From Crocinitomix sp. (lineage in GTDB: Bacteria > Bacteroidota > Bacteroidia > Flavobacteriales_D > Crocinitomicaceae), in contig WTCE01000061.1 in assembly GCA_013138735.1 (NCBI GenBank), positions 1 through 44,587 on the forward strand: DNA of 44,587 nt, in the 5' to 3' direction. Numbering within the stretch: position 1 is the stretch's first letter; each line of letters starts with the position of its first letter. Both the position numbers and the translations under genes were made by a program. A model generated the notes under the pieces. The model searched no databases, was not told the origin of the DNA, and was given only the letters and a program-made list of their open reading frames with translations. Shown here piece by piece: positions 24,299 through 33,724 of the stretch.

Positions 24299-24721
24299 TT
24301 ATTTGTATTTAATAGATACCCAGCCGTCGGCTCCAAATTCAGCATTGAGATTTGGGTAATACCCAGTTCTGTCAACATGCTCTAAAAATTGGACTAGCGC
24401 TTCTTTTTCAGTTTCTGAAAAATCGAATTTAGGCATTGAACTCACCCCACTGTTAAAAAAAGCTTTGGCATATCCCGAACCTTTATAAGGGTGAGAAATA
24501 ATGTTTGTTAAATCAGGACCGAGATAGCCCCCAAGTCCATAAAGTTGATGACAAGCCGTGCAATTGTTTTCTTGCCAAATTTTTTCACCTTCTAAGGCGG
24601 TTTCTGACATCAACGGAGCCGTGCTACCTGAGGTGGGCTGTAAATACAATACTAAATTATAGGTTGCAAATACACAAACTAAAATTGTAAGTACTAAAAT
24701 GTTTCCACCCCTTTTTTCCAC
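24299..24721 (-). CDS. norC: NorC-like membrane-anchored cytochrome c
   Basis: 140 aa. N-terminal membrane anchor (about 8-28), then a periplasmic mono-haem cytochrome c domain with CTACH at 54-58 and a likely Met96 axial ligand (SSMPKF). NorC-type context is GLGGYLGPDLTNI after the haem motif, and QFLEHVDRTGYYPN near the end matches the NorC family tail. It passes electrons to NorB from periplasmic or membrane donors. First gene of the norCB pair, behind an FNR-type promoter. Confidence 0.88.
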   Translation of the reverse strand: MEKRGGNILVLTILVCVFATYNLVLYLQPTSGSTAPLMSETALEGEKIWQENNCTACHQLYGLGGYLGPDLTNIISHPYKGSGYAKAFFNSGVSSMPKFDFSETEKEALVQFLEHVDRTGYYPNLNAEFGADGWVSIKYK

Positions 24722-24737
24722 GGTTAAATTGTTTTGG

Positions 24738-24780
24738 CGAAATTACATGTATGCAATTACTAAGAAAATGATATGAATCA
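24738..24780 (-). promoter_or_regulatory. FNR-type site and -7 box of norCB
   Basis: TGAT-ATGA-ATCA at 24769-24780, centre 24774.5; minus-strand TAATTTCG (24738-24745) ends 36.5 bp away, leaving a leader of about 10 nt. Confidence 0.75.
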
Positions 24781-24835
24781 TACAGGTATAGCATTGTATA
24801 ATACTCCTGAATTCCGAAAAAACACGATAACGGCA

Positions 24836-24878
24836 TGATGCGTATCATTTATTAAACCTCTGAATCCCTCTAAATTCG
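24836..24878 (+). promoter_or_regulatory. FNR-type site and -7 box of the acyl-CoA synthetase-nadAB operon
   Basis: TGAT-GCGT-ATCA at 24836-24847, centre 24841.5; TAAATTCG (24871-24878) ends exactly 36.5 bp away. Divergent to the norCB promoter, giving two sites in one 173-bp spacer. Confidence 0.75.
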
Positions 24879-24894
24879 CATAAATTTGTATGTG

Positions 24895-26952
24895 ATGTTA
24901 AATAAACAGCTCATTAATCCGGATAGTATTGTAGTAATTGGCGGGTCCAATGATGTCAAAAAACCTGGAGGTAAAATCATAAAAAACATAAAAAAAGGGG
25001 ATTTTAAAGGACGATTATTCGTTGTTAATCCCCACGAACAAATAGTGCAGGGATTAGCTTGTTTGGAGTCGATTGATGAACTACAACAAGTAGATCTTGC
25101 CATATTGGTTGTGCCAGCAAAATATTGTTTGGACATTGTTGAGAGGTTGTCTGAAAATAATGGCACAAAGGCCTTCATTATTTTATCGGCAGGGTTTGGT
25201 GAAGCCGGAGAAGACGGTGCACTCCTTGAATCGAAAATAGTGAAAGTGGTTAACCGTGCGGGGGCCTGTTTAATTGGCCCAAACTGTATTGGTGTACTCA
25301 ATAAAAACTATAATGGAATTTTCACAACGCCAATTCCCCCACTTTTTAAAAATGGGTGTGATCTCATTTCTGGTTCTGGTGCTACTGCTGTGTTTATTAT
25401 AGAGGCGGGCATTCCATTAGGACTCAAATTTAATAGTATTTATTCTGTTGGGAATGCTGCTCAGATATCTGTTGAAGATGTTCTTGAGTATATGGATGAC
25501 AATTTTGATATAGAAAACGACTCTAAAATAAAACTCCTTTATTTGGAGTCCATTAAAAATCCACAGAAGCTATTAAAGCATGCAGCATCATTGATTCGAA
25601 AAGGGGCGAAAATTGCCGCGATTAAATCTGGAAGCACGGATGCTGGGAGTCGTGCAGCAGCGTCACATACCGGTGCTTTAGCTAGTTCTGACATGATGGT
25701 CCGTGCACTTTTTGACAAGGCTGGAATTGTTTACTGCAGTAGCCGAGAAGAACTGATTAGTGTAGCTTCCATTTTTAATTATAAAGCATTAGAAGGAAGC
25801 AATATCGCCATAATTACCCATGCAGGCGGATCGGCTGTTATGCTAGCAGATGTATTAACTTCGAGAGGTTTAAATGTCCCTCCGATTCAAGGAGAAAATG
25901 CTGAGAATTTGTTAAAATATCTTTACAACGGCTCTTCTGTTAAAAATCCGATTGATTTTTTAGCGACAGGAACTGCGGAACAATTGGGAATTATCATTGA
26001 CTATTGCGAACATAAATTTGATCATATTGATGCTATGGTTGTTGTTTTTGGCAGTCCGGGATTATTTGATGTAGAAAACGTTTACAATGTATTGAGTGTT
26101 AAATTAGATATTTGCACAAAACCAATTTACCCTGTTTTACCATCATTGATTAATGCTCAAAAGGAAATTAAAGGCTTTTTAGCAAAAGGAAATGTGAATT
26201 TCCCAGACGAAGTGGTTTTAGGCAGAGCACTACCTGAGGTGTACTCTACCCCAAAGCCATTTGAATATGATGGCGAGCTTTCTGATGTCGATCAAAATAA
26301 GATCCGAAAAATAATTGATGAAGCCGCAGATGGTTTTTTAGCTCCGAATCATGTGTCAGGCTTATTGGATGCTGCAAATATTTCTCGGGCAAAAGAAGGA
26401 ACAGTACGCTCAGAAGATGAGCTTCTTGAAATGATAGATGAATTTGGTTTTCCAATTGCAATGAAGGTAAATGGTCACCTTCATAAATCAGATGTGGGTG
26501 GTGTTATTTTAAATGTATTGAATACAAAGAAGGCGGTGAATACGTATAGTAAACTTATGAAAATTGAGGGAGCGAATAGTGTTTTGATACAATCCATGCA
26601 CAGCGGATTTGAGCTTTTTGTCGGGGTTAAAAAGGAGGTTGGTTTCGGACATGCCATTTTATGCGGAATGGGAGGTGTATTTATTGAAATTCTAAATGAT
26701 GCGGCAGCTGCACTTTCACCAGTATCCAGAAAAGAAGCCGAGACAATGGTGCAAAGTTTAAAGAGCTATAAGCTTTTTGAAGGGGGCCGAGGCAAAGACC
26801 CACTTGATAAAGAACGTTTTATTCAAATAATTCTAAATATATCAGCCTTGGTTGAAGTTGCTCCCGAAATTGTCGAAATGGATATCAACCCGCTTTTAGC
26901 TAGTAGTGATAATGTGATATCTGTTGATGCACGAATTCGAATTGAAAAATAG
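24895..26952 (+). CDS. ADP-forming acetate/acyl-CoA synthetase, fused alpha-beta type
   Basis: 685 aa from the ATG at 24895 (a TTG at 24886 is in frame but less likely). Order: CoA-binding domain (about 5-130; VVIGGSNDVKKPGGKI, VGPNC-like LIGPNCIGV), succinyl-CoA-ligase-like domains (about 140-440) with the phospho-His258 in ASHTGAL, and a C-terminal ATP-grasp domain (about 480-685; PIAMKVNG, HKSDVGGV, MDINPLL). This is the acetate--CoA ligase (ADP-forming) architecture, which conserves energy as ATP when acetyl-CoA is turned into acetate. Related proteins include lysine acetyltransferases, but no GNAT domain is seen. It heads an operon with nadA and nadB. Confidence 0.88.
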   Translation: MLNKQLINPDSIVVIGGSNDVKKPGGKIIKNIKKGDFKGRLFVVNPHEQIVQGLACLESIDELQQVDLAILVVPAKYCLDIVERLSENNGTKAFIILSAGFGEAGEDGALLESKIVKVVNRAGACLIGPNCIGVLNKNYNGIFTTPIPPLFKNGCDLISGSGATAVFIIEAGIPLGLKFNSIYSVGNAAQISVEDVLEYMDDNFDIENDSKIKLLYLESIKNPQKLLKHAASLIRKGAKIAAIKSGSTDAGSRAAASHTGALASSDMMVRALFDKAGIVYCSSREELISVASIFNYKALEGSNIAIITHAGGSAVMLADVLTSRGLNVPPIQGENAENLLKYLYNGSSVKNPIDFLATGTAEQLGIIIDYCEHKFDHIDAMVVVFGSPGLFDVENVYNVLSVKLDICTKPIYPVLPSLINAQKEIKGFLAKGNVNFPDEVVLGRALPEVYSTPKPFEYDGELSDVDQNKIRKIIDEAADGFLAPNHVSGLLDAANISRAKEGTVRSEDELLEMIDEFGFPIAMKVNGHLHKSDVGGVILNVLNTKKAVNTYSKLMKIEGANSVLIQSMHSGFELFVGVKKEVGFGHAILCGMGGVFIEILNDAAAALSPVSRKEAETMVQSLKSYKLFEGGRGKDPLDKERFIQIILNISALVEVAPEIVEMDINPLLASSDNVISVDARIRIEK

Positions 26953-26958
26953 TATTCT

Positions 26959-27894
26959 ATGAAGTTTTTAGAAGAAAAAATTATTGCCTTAAAAAAGGAA
27001 AAAAATGCAGTAATTTTAGCACATTTCTATCAAGATTCTGCCATCCAGGATCTTGCGGATTTTGTTGGAGATAGTTTAAGTCTTTCACAAAAGGCTGCCC
27101 AGGTTGATGCTGATATAATAGTTTTTGCTGGTGTTCATTTTATGGGAGAAACCGCTAAGATTTTAAATCCAAATAAAAAAGTAATAATCCCAGATTTGGA
27201 CGCAGGTTGCTCTTTAGCTTCTTCTTGTCCTCCCGATAAATTTGGTCATTTTGTAAAGCAGCATTCCAACCATACGGTTATCACTTATATTAATTGCTCT
27301 GCAGAAGTTAAGGCGCTTAGCGATCTTGTTTGTACTTCGTCTAATGCATTAAAAATTGTCAATTCCGTTCCTAAAGATCAGCCCATCATTTTTGCTCCAG
27401 ATAAGAATTTGGGTAAATATATCATGAGTCAAACTGGTCGAGACATGTTATTGTGGGACGGTGCTTGTATAGTGCATGAGGCATTTTCTATAGAAAAACT
27501 ATTGGAATTAACTCGAAAATATCCAGATTTCAAAATTATTGCGCATCCCGAATCGGAGGAACATATTTTGAAAACAGCAAGTTATATTGGTTCAACGTCT
27601 GGTATGATCGCTTATGTTAAAAGGTATCCGACAGAGAAATACATTGTTGCTACAGAGGTAGGGATTTTACATAAAATGCAAGCCGCAGCACCTTATACAG
27701 AATTGATACCTGCGCCCGCCAAAGATGATAACTCCTGCGCATGTAGCGAATGTGGCTACATGAAACTAAACACATTAGAAAAACTATATCAATGTTTGCT
27801 TAATGAGGCCCCTGTTATAGAAGTAGCAGAGACAATTAGAATTAAGGCGCTAAAACCTATTGAACGAATGCTTGAATTATCTAAAGAAGAATGA
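26959..27894 (+). CDS. nadA: Quinolinate synthase NadA
   Basis: 311 aa, [4Fe-4S] enzyme condensing iminoaspartate with dihydroxyacetone phosphate to quinolinate in NAD synthesis. Family marks: [20 protein letters not shown] (21-40), [20 protein letters not shown] (81-91), [19 protein letters not shown] (112-130), WDGAC (Cys170), HPES, STSGM, and a C-terminal [11 protein letters not shown]. The cluster cysteines are among Cys84, Cys113/125, Cys170 and Cys260-265. It overlaps nadB by 4 bp. Confidence 0.95.
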   Translation: MKFLEEKIIALKKEKNAVILAHFYQDSAIQDLADFVGDSLSLSQKAAQVDADIIVFAGVHFMGETAKILNPNKKVIIPDLDAGCSLASSCPPDKFGHFVKQHSNHTVITYINCSAEVKALSDLVCTSSNALKIVNSVPKDQPIIFAPDKNLGKYIMSQTGRDMLLWDGACIVHEAFSIEKLLELTRKYPDFKIIAHPESEEHILKTASYIGSTSGMIAYVKRYPTEKYIVATEVGILHKMQAAAPYTELIPAPAKDDNSCACSECGYMKLNTLEKLYQCLLNEAPVIEVAETIRIKALKPIERMLELSKEE

Positions 27895-29438
27895 AAACAG
27901 ATTTTTTAGTGATAGGATCTGGAATTGCGGGTTTGACCTATGGTATAAAAATTAGCGAAAAATTTCCAGATAAAAAGGTATTGATAGTGACCAAAAACCA
28001 TGAATCGAACACTCAGTTTGCTCAGGGCGGTGTTGCCATTGTTCAAAATGACACAGACTCATTTAATAAACATTATAATGACACTATTCTCGCAGGGGAT
28101 GGGTTATGTGATGAAAAAATAGTGAAAATGGTAATTTCGGAAGGTCCAAAATGTTTGTCCGAGATGGTGGATTGGGGTGTTCAATTTGACCTTAAAGAAG
28201 GGGGGCGATTTGATCTAAGAAAGGAAGGAGGACATTCAGAGAATAGAGTTGTACATTATAAAGATATTACTGGTGCGGAGATTTCAAGAGCAATGTTGCT
28301 CAGATTAGAGAAACTTGAAAATATCACTTTTTTGTCCAATCATTTTGTTTTAGATCTGATTTCGGATCATCATCTAAAAAGTGAAAAATCGAAAAATGAA
28401 ATAACATGTTATGGATGCTACGCCTTGAATGAGGAAAACAACCAAACAGTAACTATTCAAGCGAAAATTACATTAATGGCAACAGGAGGAATAGGCCAGG
28501 TTTATGGACATACCACTAACCCAAATGTAGCAACCGGGGATGGTATTGCCATGGCCTATAGGATTGGAGCTAAAATAAAAGAGATTGAGTTTGTTCAATT
28601 CCATCCAACGGTTTTGTACGCGCCTTCATCCCAAACAACTTTTTTGATTTCAGAGGCAGTAAGGGGTTTTGGAGCAAAACTAAAAAATGAGTCAGGAGAA
28701 GAATTTATTTATAGATATGATTCACGTGGAGCGCTAGCTTCTAGAGATATTGTAGCTAGAGCAATTGACGCAGAATTGAAAAACACGGGAAAAAAGTGTG
28801 TGTATTTAGATTGTACAGAACTTGATCCTATTGGTTTTTCAGCTCATTTCCCAACGATAACAGAAACCTGTCGACAGAATGGAATCAATGTTCATAAGGA
28901 TTTGATTCCGGTTATTCCTGCTGCGCATTATGGTTGCGGAGGCATACAAGTAAATAAAGATGCGGAAAGTTCAATTCAAAATTTATTTGCCTGTGGTGAA
29001 TGCGCTCAAACTGGTCTGCATGGTGCCAACCGTCTAGCGTCAAACTCATTGCTTGAGGCATTTGTATTTGCTGATAAAGCAGTCGAAAAATCGGCACAAC
29101 TTATCGGAGGTATTGAATTGCCGGTACATATCCCTGATTGGAATGATAAGGGAACGGTATTGACTAAAGAAAAGGTGTTGATTTCTCACAATAGAGTTGA
29201 ATTACAGCAAATAATGCAAAATTACGTGGGTATTGTTCGCTCCAACACACGTTTAGAACGGGCTTTAAAAAGAATTGAATTACTTTATGAAGAAACAGAA
29301 ACACTCTATAAATTGGCGAAAATTTCGAATGAGTTATGTGAGCTTCGAAATATGATTTCCGCTGCCTATTTAATCATTACACATTCACAACGAAGAAAAG
29401 AAAACAGAGGTGGATTTTATAATATCGATCTCATATAA
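27891..29438 (+). CDS. nadB: L-aspartate oxidase NadB
   Basis: 515 aa FAD flavoprotein oxidising L-aspartate to iminoaspartate for NadA. FAD motif [12 protein letters not shown] (about 8-19), [33 protein letters not shown] with the active-site His, [15 protein letters not shown] with the active-site Arg, and [13 protein letters not shown] near the C-terminal helical domain. It can pass electrons to O2 or, without oxygen, to fumarate, which fits a promoter controlled by an FNR-type site. The nadC gene is not here. Confidence 0.95.
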   Translation: MKTDFLVIGSGIAGLTYGIKISEKFPDKKVLIVTKNHESNTQFAQGGVAIVQNDTDSFNKHYNDTILAGDGLCDEKIVKMVISEGPKCLSEMVDWGVQFDLKEGGRFDLRKEGGHSENRVVHYKDITGAEISRAMLLRLEKLENITFLSNHFVLDLISDHHLKSEKSKNEITCYGCYALNEENNQTVTIQAKITLMATGGIGQVYGHTTNPNVATGDGIAMAYRIGAKIKEIEFVQFHPTVLYAPSSQTTFLISEAVRGFGAKLKNESGEEFIYRYDSRGALASRDIVARAIDAELKNTGKKCVYLDCTELDPIGFSAHFPTITETCRQNGINVHKDLIPVIPAAHYGCGGIQVNKDAESSIQNLFACGECAQTGLHGANRLASNSLLEAFVFADKAVEKSAQLIGGIELPVHIPDWNDKGTVLTKEKVLISHNRVELQQIMQNYVGIVRSNTRLERALKRIELLYEETETLYKLAKISNELCELRNMISAAYLIITHSQRRKENRGGFYNIDLI

Positions 29439-29449
29439 ATGAATTTCAA

Positions 29450-29641
29450 ATGGAGAACAACTTGCCTTATCCCCTTATTATTACATGTGTTGTTATATAT
29501 GCCTTGTTTGCGTTTTTAATGCTTTATCTTAAAAAGAAATTAAAAAACGCTAGCACTCTAAAGGTTGCCGTTTTAATCCCAGTTTTTGGTGGGTTTATAT
29601 TGGGAGCCACTATTTTACTTTATGCAATCTCTTCCTTATAA
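29450..29641 (+). CDS. Small two-span membrane protein
   Basis: 63 aa with two hydrophobic helices (about 8-26 and 39-61) joined by a basic loop (KKKLKNASTLK). It lies 11 bp after nadB and overlaps the end of the convergent ctaA by 22 bp. No family recognised; the pattern suggests a genuine inner-membrane small protein. Confidence 0.55.
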   Translation: MENNLPYPLIITCVVIYALFAFLMLYLKKKLKNASTLKVAVLIPVFGGFILGATILLYAISSL

Positions 29642-30705
29642 CCTGAGTTCGTTATTGAATGAGGTTTTATGGTCGTAAAAAGAAATGAAACTAGAGAAAG
29701 TAGTAAAATAATAGCACCAAATTGATGGAGCACTCCAATTGTTACAGGAACAGAATACAGTACCGTAATTACACCGAGTGTAAATTGCAAAGCCGTAATA
29801 AGCAACAACGTGTTTTGCATTCGTTTTTGAACGCGACTAAGCTGAAGTCTCCTAGTCTTTAGCCATAAATAAATGACAAATCCTAGAATTAAAAAGGCAA
29901 TTATTCTGTGAATAAACTGTACAATCCCTGGACTGGTTGTCAAGGCCGAAATTCCTTTTTCTTCGAGCATGAAGCCAAATTCATCTGGCACCCATTGTGT
30001 CCCCATCTTTGGAAAGGTTGGATACCAATAACCCGCCTTTAAACCTGCTACAAAAGCGCCATAAATTAATTGAATCACCACCAACACAATGAAGCCCTTT
30101 AAAGCTTTATTAAGCCAAGTTGTAGTTTTATTAGCGGCAGAAACAACTTGATATTTTATTGAAAGTGCAATCCAAAAAACATAGGCCAAAAGACCCAAAG
30201 CTGTTATCAAGTGCGCTGCTAAACGATAATGACTTACATGCGGATTATCCACTAATCCACTTTTTACCATGACCCAACCCAAAGCGGCTTGCAAAACACC
30301 AAAAGCGAGAATTAGGAGGACCTGCTTCTTACGCTTTTTATTAAAATATCCCTTGAACCAAAATACAAGGCACGGAATTATGAAAACCAACCCTATTAGA
30401 CGGGCAATGAGCCGGTGCAGATACTCCCAAAAAAAGATGGCCTTAAAGTCAGAAAGTGTAAAGTTAGAATTGTAAACTTTGAATTCTGGAAATTGTTGAT
30501 ACTGTCCAAAAACTTCCATCCACTCTGCATGAGAGAGCGGAGGAATAATCCCCATTATTGGTTCCCATTTAACCATGGATAGTCCGGATTGAGTTAACCG
30601 GGTAATTCCACCGATCACAACGATCAAAATAATTAGGATACATCCCAAAATCAACCAGTTGAAAATTCGTTTTTCCTTTTTAGAATATTCTGGATTTATT
30701 TGCAT
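29620..30705 (-). CDS. ctaA: Haem A synthase, COX15/CtaA family
   Basis: 361 aa inner-membrane protein with eight spans converting haem O to haem A for aa3-type cytochrome oxidase. Four conserved histidine sites are seen: EYLHRLIARLIGL, HYRLAAHLITALG, VQFIHRIIAFLILG and GVLHQFGAIILL. The GGITRLTQSGLSMVKWEPI stretch in the first span and loop is diagnostic. Its presence shows the organism also respires oxygen. It diverges from nrdJ across a spacer with an FNR-type site, which could repress it without oxygen. Confidence 0.93.
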   Translation of the reverse strand: MQINPEYSKKEKRIFNWLILGCILIILIVVIGGITRLTQSGLSMVKWEPIMGIIPPLSHAEWMEVFGQYQQFPEFKVYNSNFTLSDFKAIFFWEYLHRLIARLIGLVFIIPCLVFWFKGYFNKKRKKQVLLILAFGVLQAALGWVMVKSGLVDNPHVSHYRLAAHLITALGLLAYVFWIALSIKYQVVSAANKTTTWLNKALKGFIVLVVIQLIYGAFVAGLKAGYWYPTFPKMGTQWVPDEFGFMLEEKGISALTTSPGIVQFIHRIIAFLILGFVIYLWLKTRRLQLSRVQKRMQNTLLLITALQFTLGVITVLYSVPVTIGVLHQFGAIILLLSLVSFLFTTIKPHSITNSGYKEEIA

Positions 30706-31061
30706 AATAAAATTCGCTCGTGCTCATATTAATTATTGGAGACAAAGATCAATACGACTGAAGAAATAAACAATGACTTCGATCACTTCTGACTTATTAA
30801 TTCGATTTTATAAAATCCAATTAATAAGTTCGATCACACACCTACATGATTGACATCATCTTGCATTATGATTTGAATATCAATTGTTTATAAGTTTAGA
30901 AAACACTTCTTAGAGCGATCCTTTTAGTCATTATTTTTAATACGGAAATAAAAATAAACCATTTTTTAGATTGAGAGGTGTTAGAGGGGATGACTATTTC
31001 TGATTAAGGAAATATTGCGTATTCAATTCATAGAAAATGGCTCATATTAAAAAAGCGAAAA
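30706..31061. other. ctaA-nrdJ divergent spacer, 356 bp
   Basis: Holds one good FNR-type site (30847-30858) and a second TGAT...ATCA pair with 6-bp spacing (30869-30882), which does not fit the family pattern. I see no gene. Confidence 0.5.
30847..30858. promoter_or_regulatory. FNR-type site between ctaA and nrdJ
   Basis: TGAT-TGAC-ATCA. Unlike the other sites, no good -7 box lies 36.5 bp away on either side (TAATTGGA toward ctaA is the nearest), so it could repress or act at another spacing. Confidence 0.5.
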
Positions 31062-33623
31062 ATGAAATTAATGGAGTTAGAAGAATTAAAAACGAAGGGA
31101 GCGGCTAGAACGTACAAATATGAAGAAGTGCTGGAAGCATCACGCGCCTATTTCGAGGGTGATGAATTGGCGGCAACTACTTGGATGAATAAATATGCTA
31201 TGAAACGTGATGGTGATTTTCTGGAAATTACGCCAGATGATATGCACCAGCGTATGGCAAAGCAGTTTGCCAGAATTGAACAGAAATATAAGATTCCGAA
31301 AGAAAAAGCTAAAGCGTTATCTGATTACGGAAAATCGCGTAAGGTATTGACGGAAAAAAAGATTTACGACTACTTCAAAGAATTTAAATATGTTATTCCG
31401 CAAGGCAGTGTTATGTATGGGCTTGGGAACGAGCACATTCTAGCTTCTTTATCCAACTGTGTGGTCATGCCAGAAATTCATGATTCTTACGGTGGGATTT
31501 TTAAAACAGATCAGCAGTTAGCACAACTTTTTAAACGGCGTTGTGGCGTAGGAATTGATCTTTCAGAATTGAGACCAGCAAATGCAAGAGTTACCAATGC
31601 GGCAGGAACAACATCTGGCGCCGTTTCTTTTATGGAACGTTTTTCAAATACAACTAGAGAAGTGGCGCAAAATGGAAGAAGAGGTGCATTAATGCTAACC
31701 ATGGATATTGCCCACCCGGATGTGGAAAGCTTTATTACTAGTAAGCAAGATTTGACTAAAGTAACTGGTGCAAATATCTCTATTCGCTTATCGGACGAAT
31801 TTATGTCCGCAGTTGAAAATAATTTGCCATATACGCATCAATGGCCTATCAATTCTGATAATCCGACATTCACAAAAACCGTTGAAGCCAGAGAACTTTG
31901 GACAACAATTATTCAATGCGCACACAAGACTGCAGAACCTGGTTTAATTTTTTGGGATAGACAACATAACTATTCGACATCCTCGGTATATCCAGGATTT
32001 AAGAATGTCTCGACTAATCCTTGTTCGGAAATTGCCATGCAAGGTGGCGATAGTTGCAGATTAATCGCCTTGAATTTATATAGTTTTGTAAAAAACCCAT
32101 TTACACAAGAGGCGTCATTTGATTTGGATAAATTCTATAAGGTAACTTATGAATCACAGCGGTTAATGGATGATTTGGTGGATCTTGAATTGGAATCAAT
32201 AGAACGTATTTTGGACAAAGTGAACACCGATCCCGAGCCTATTGGCATAAAACAGGATGAAATTAATACCTGGAAATTGTTATCCGATACCGGTAAAAAA
32301 GGACGAAGAACAGGATTAGGATTTACCGCATTGGGCGACACTGTTGCTGCATTGGGATTTGCATTTGATTCGAAAGAAGCAATTGATAAGATTGAAGGCA
32401 TAATGAAAGAAAAATGTCGGGCAGAATTTGATAGTTCAATTGACATGGCCTTGGAAAGAGGAGCTTTTGAAAACTTTGATCCAGTTATTGAAAAAACTTC
32501 TGAATTTGTACAAATGTTGCAGGTAGAATTGCCAGTCGTTTATAAAAGAATGATGAAATATGGCCGGCGGAACATCTCCATTAGCACCGTTGCTCCAACT
32601 GGAAGTTTGAGTATGCTTGCTCAAACCTCATCAGGTATCGAACCCGTATTTCTTTTGTCATATAAGCGCCGAAGAAAAGTCAATTCCGCCGATCAAAATG
32701 CCATAATTAGTTTTGTGGATGAAATGGGAGATCAATGGGAAGAATTTGAAGTTTATCATGGGAAGCTGAAAGATTGGATGCGTATTTCTAAAGAAAAGGA
32801 TTTAAATAAAAGTCCTTACTTTGGATCAACTGCTGCTGAAATAGATTGGAAAAAGCGGGTCGAAATTCAAGCCGTTGTTCAAAAATACGTGACGCATTCT
32901 ATTAGTTCAACCATTAATTTGTCCAGTGATGTTTCAATGGATCGTGTGAATGAAATTTACATGGAATCATGGAAAAAAGGTTTAAAAGGCATTACGGTTT
33001 ACCGGGATGGTTCGCGCAATGGCGTACTAGTTGCAACTGATCATGATGGGAAAAAACAGGACGCAATTTCAGTAACTATTCCACCAAAAAGACCAAAGCG
33101 TATTGAGGCAAATGTAATTCGTTTTCAAAACAACAATGAAAAATGGTTAGCCGTTATCGGTTTGATAGATGGGAAACCCTATGAAATATTTACTGGAAAA
33201 GCGGAAGACGCTTTTTATCTGCCAAGTTGGGTGGAAAGAGGCTTCGTTATCAAAAACAAAACCGAAGATGGTAAATCGCGTTACGATTTTCAATACTGTG
33301 ACAAAGAACAGTTCAAGGTTACGATTGAAGGCTTGTCACGTTCTTTTGACAAGGAATGTTGGAATTATGCAAAGTTAATTTCGGGTGTATTAAGACATGG
33401 AATGCCTTTGCCATTTGTTGTTGATTTAGTGACGAATTTAGATTTACATCACGATAATATTAACACATGGAAAGCGGGGGTTGTTAGGGCCTTAAAGCGA
33501 TACATTCTAGATGGTACACAAGCTGCAGATCACCTTTGCCCTGAATGTAGCGACCCGGATGGATTGATTTATGAAGAAGGTTGCTTGAAATGCAAAAGTT
33601 GTGGTCACTCAAAATGTGGCTAA
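31062..33623 (+). CDS. nrdJ: Adenosylcobalamin-dependent ribonucleotide reductase, class II
   Basis: 853 aa enzyme making deoxyribonucleotides with a B12 radical, independent of oxygen. Family marks: SNCVVMP (Cys133), RRCGVGIDLSELRP, the finger-loop NPCSEIAM with Cys321 and Glu323, STVAPTGSLSMLAQTSSGIEP, and GITVYRDGSRNGVL near the end of the catalytic part. The C-terminus has a Cys-rich tail (CPEC...GCLKCKSCGHSKC) typical of NrdJ, used for reduction. Its place among anaerobic genes suggests DNA synthesis during anoxia. Confidence 0.95.
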   Translation: MKLMELEELKTKGAARTYKYEEVLEASRAYFEGDELAATTWMNKYAMKRDGDFLEITPDDMHQRMAKQFARIEQKYKIPKEKAKALSDYGKSRKVLTEKKIYDYFKEFKYVIPQGSVMYGLGNEHILASLSNCVVMPEIHDSYGGIFKTDQQLAQLFKRRCGVGIDLSELRPANARVTNAAGTTSGAVSFMERFSNTTREVAQNGRRGALMLTMDIAHPDVESFITSKQDLTKVTGANISIRLSDEFMSAVENNLPYTHQWPINSDNPTFTKTVEARELWTTIIQCAHKTAEPGLIFWDRQHNYSTSSVYPGFKNVSTNPCSEIAMQGGDSCRLIALNLYSFVKNPFTQEASFDLDKFYKVTYESQRLMDDLVDLELESIERILDKVNTDPEPIGIKQDEINTWKLLSDTGKKGRRTGLGFTALGDTVAALGFAFDSKEAIDKIEGIMKEKCRAEFDSSIDMALERGAFENFDPVIEKTSEFVQMLQVELPVVYKRMMKYGRRNISISTVAPTGSLSMLAQTSSGIEPVFLLSYKRRRKVNSADQNAIISFVDEMGDQWEEFEVYHGKLKDWMRISKEKDLNKSPYFGSTAAEIDWKKRVEIQAVVQKYVTHSISSTINLSSDVSMDRVNEIYMESWKKGLKGITVYRDGSRNGVLVATDHDGKKQDAISVTIPPKRPKRIEANVIRFQNNNEKWLAVIGLIDGKPYEIFTGKAEDAFYLPSWVERGFVIKNKTEDGKSRYDFQYCDKEQFKVTIEGLSRSFDKECWNYAKLISGVLRHGMPLPFVVDLVTNLDLHHDNINTWKAGVVRALKRYILDGTQAADHLCPECSDPDGLIYEEGCLKCKSCGHSKCG

Positions 33624-33674
33624 TGATAGATAAAACTGAGAATCGAGCTGTTTTTTGCATGATTACCATCATAA

Positions 33675-33702
33675 TTGGCTACTTATTCAAAGCGTAATTT
33701 TG
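33675..33702 (+). promoter_or_regulatory. Candidate Bacteroidota promoter of the 598-aa gene
   Basis: TTG (33675-33677), 17 bp, then TAATTTTG (33695-33702) as -7 box, 22 bp before the ATG. The spacing is slightly shorter than the usual 19. No FNR-type site is seen. Confidence 0.4.
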
Positions 33703-33724
33703 TATCCAAATAAAAGTAAATTAA

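Noticed and set aside
30869-30882. A second TGAT...ATCA pair before nrdJ
   Set aside because: The spacing is 6 bp, not 4, so it does not fit Crp/Fnr dimers; a better site lies at 30847-30858.
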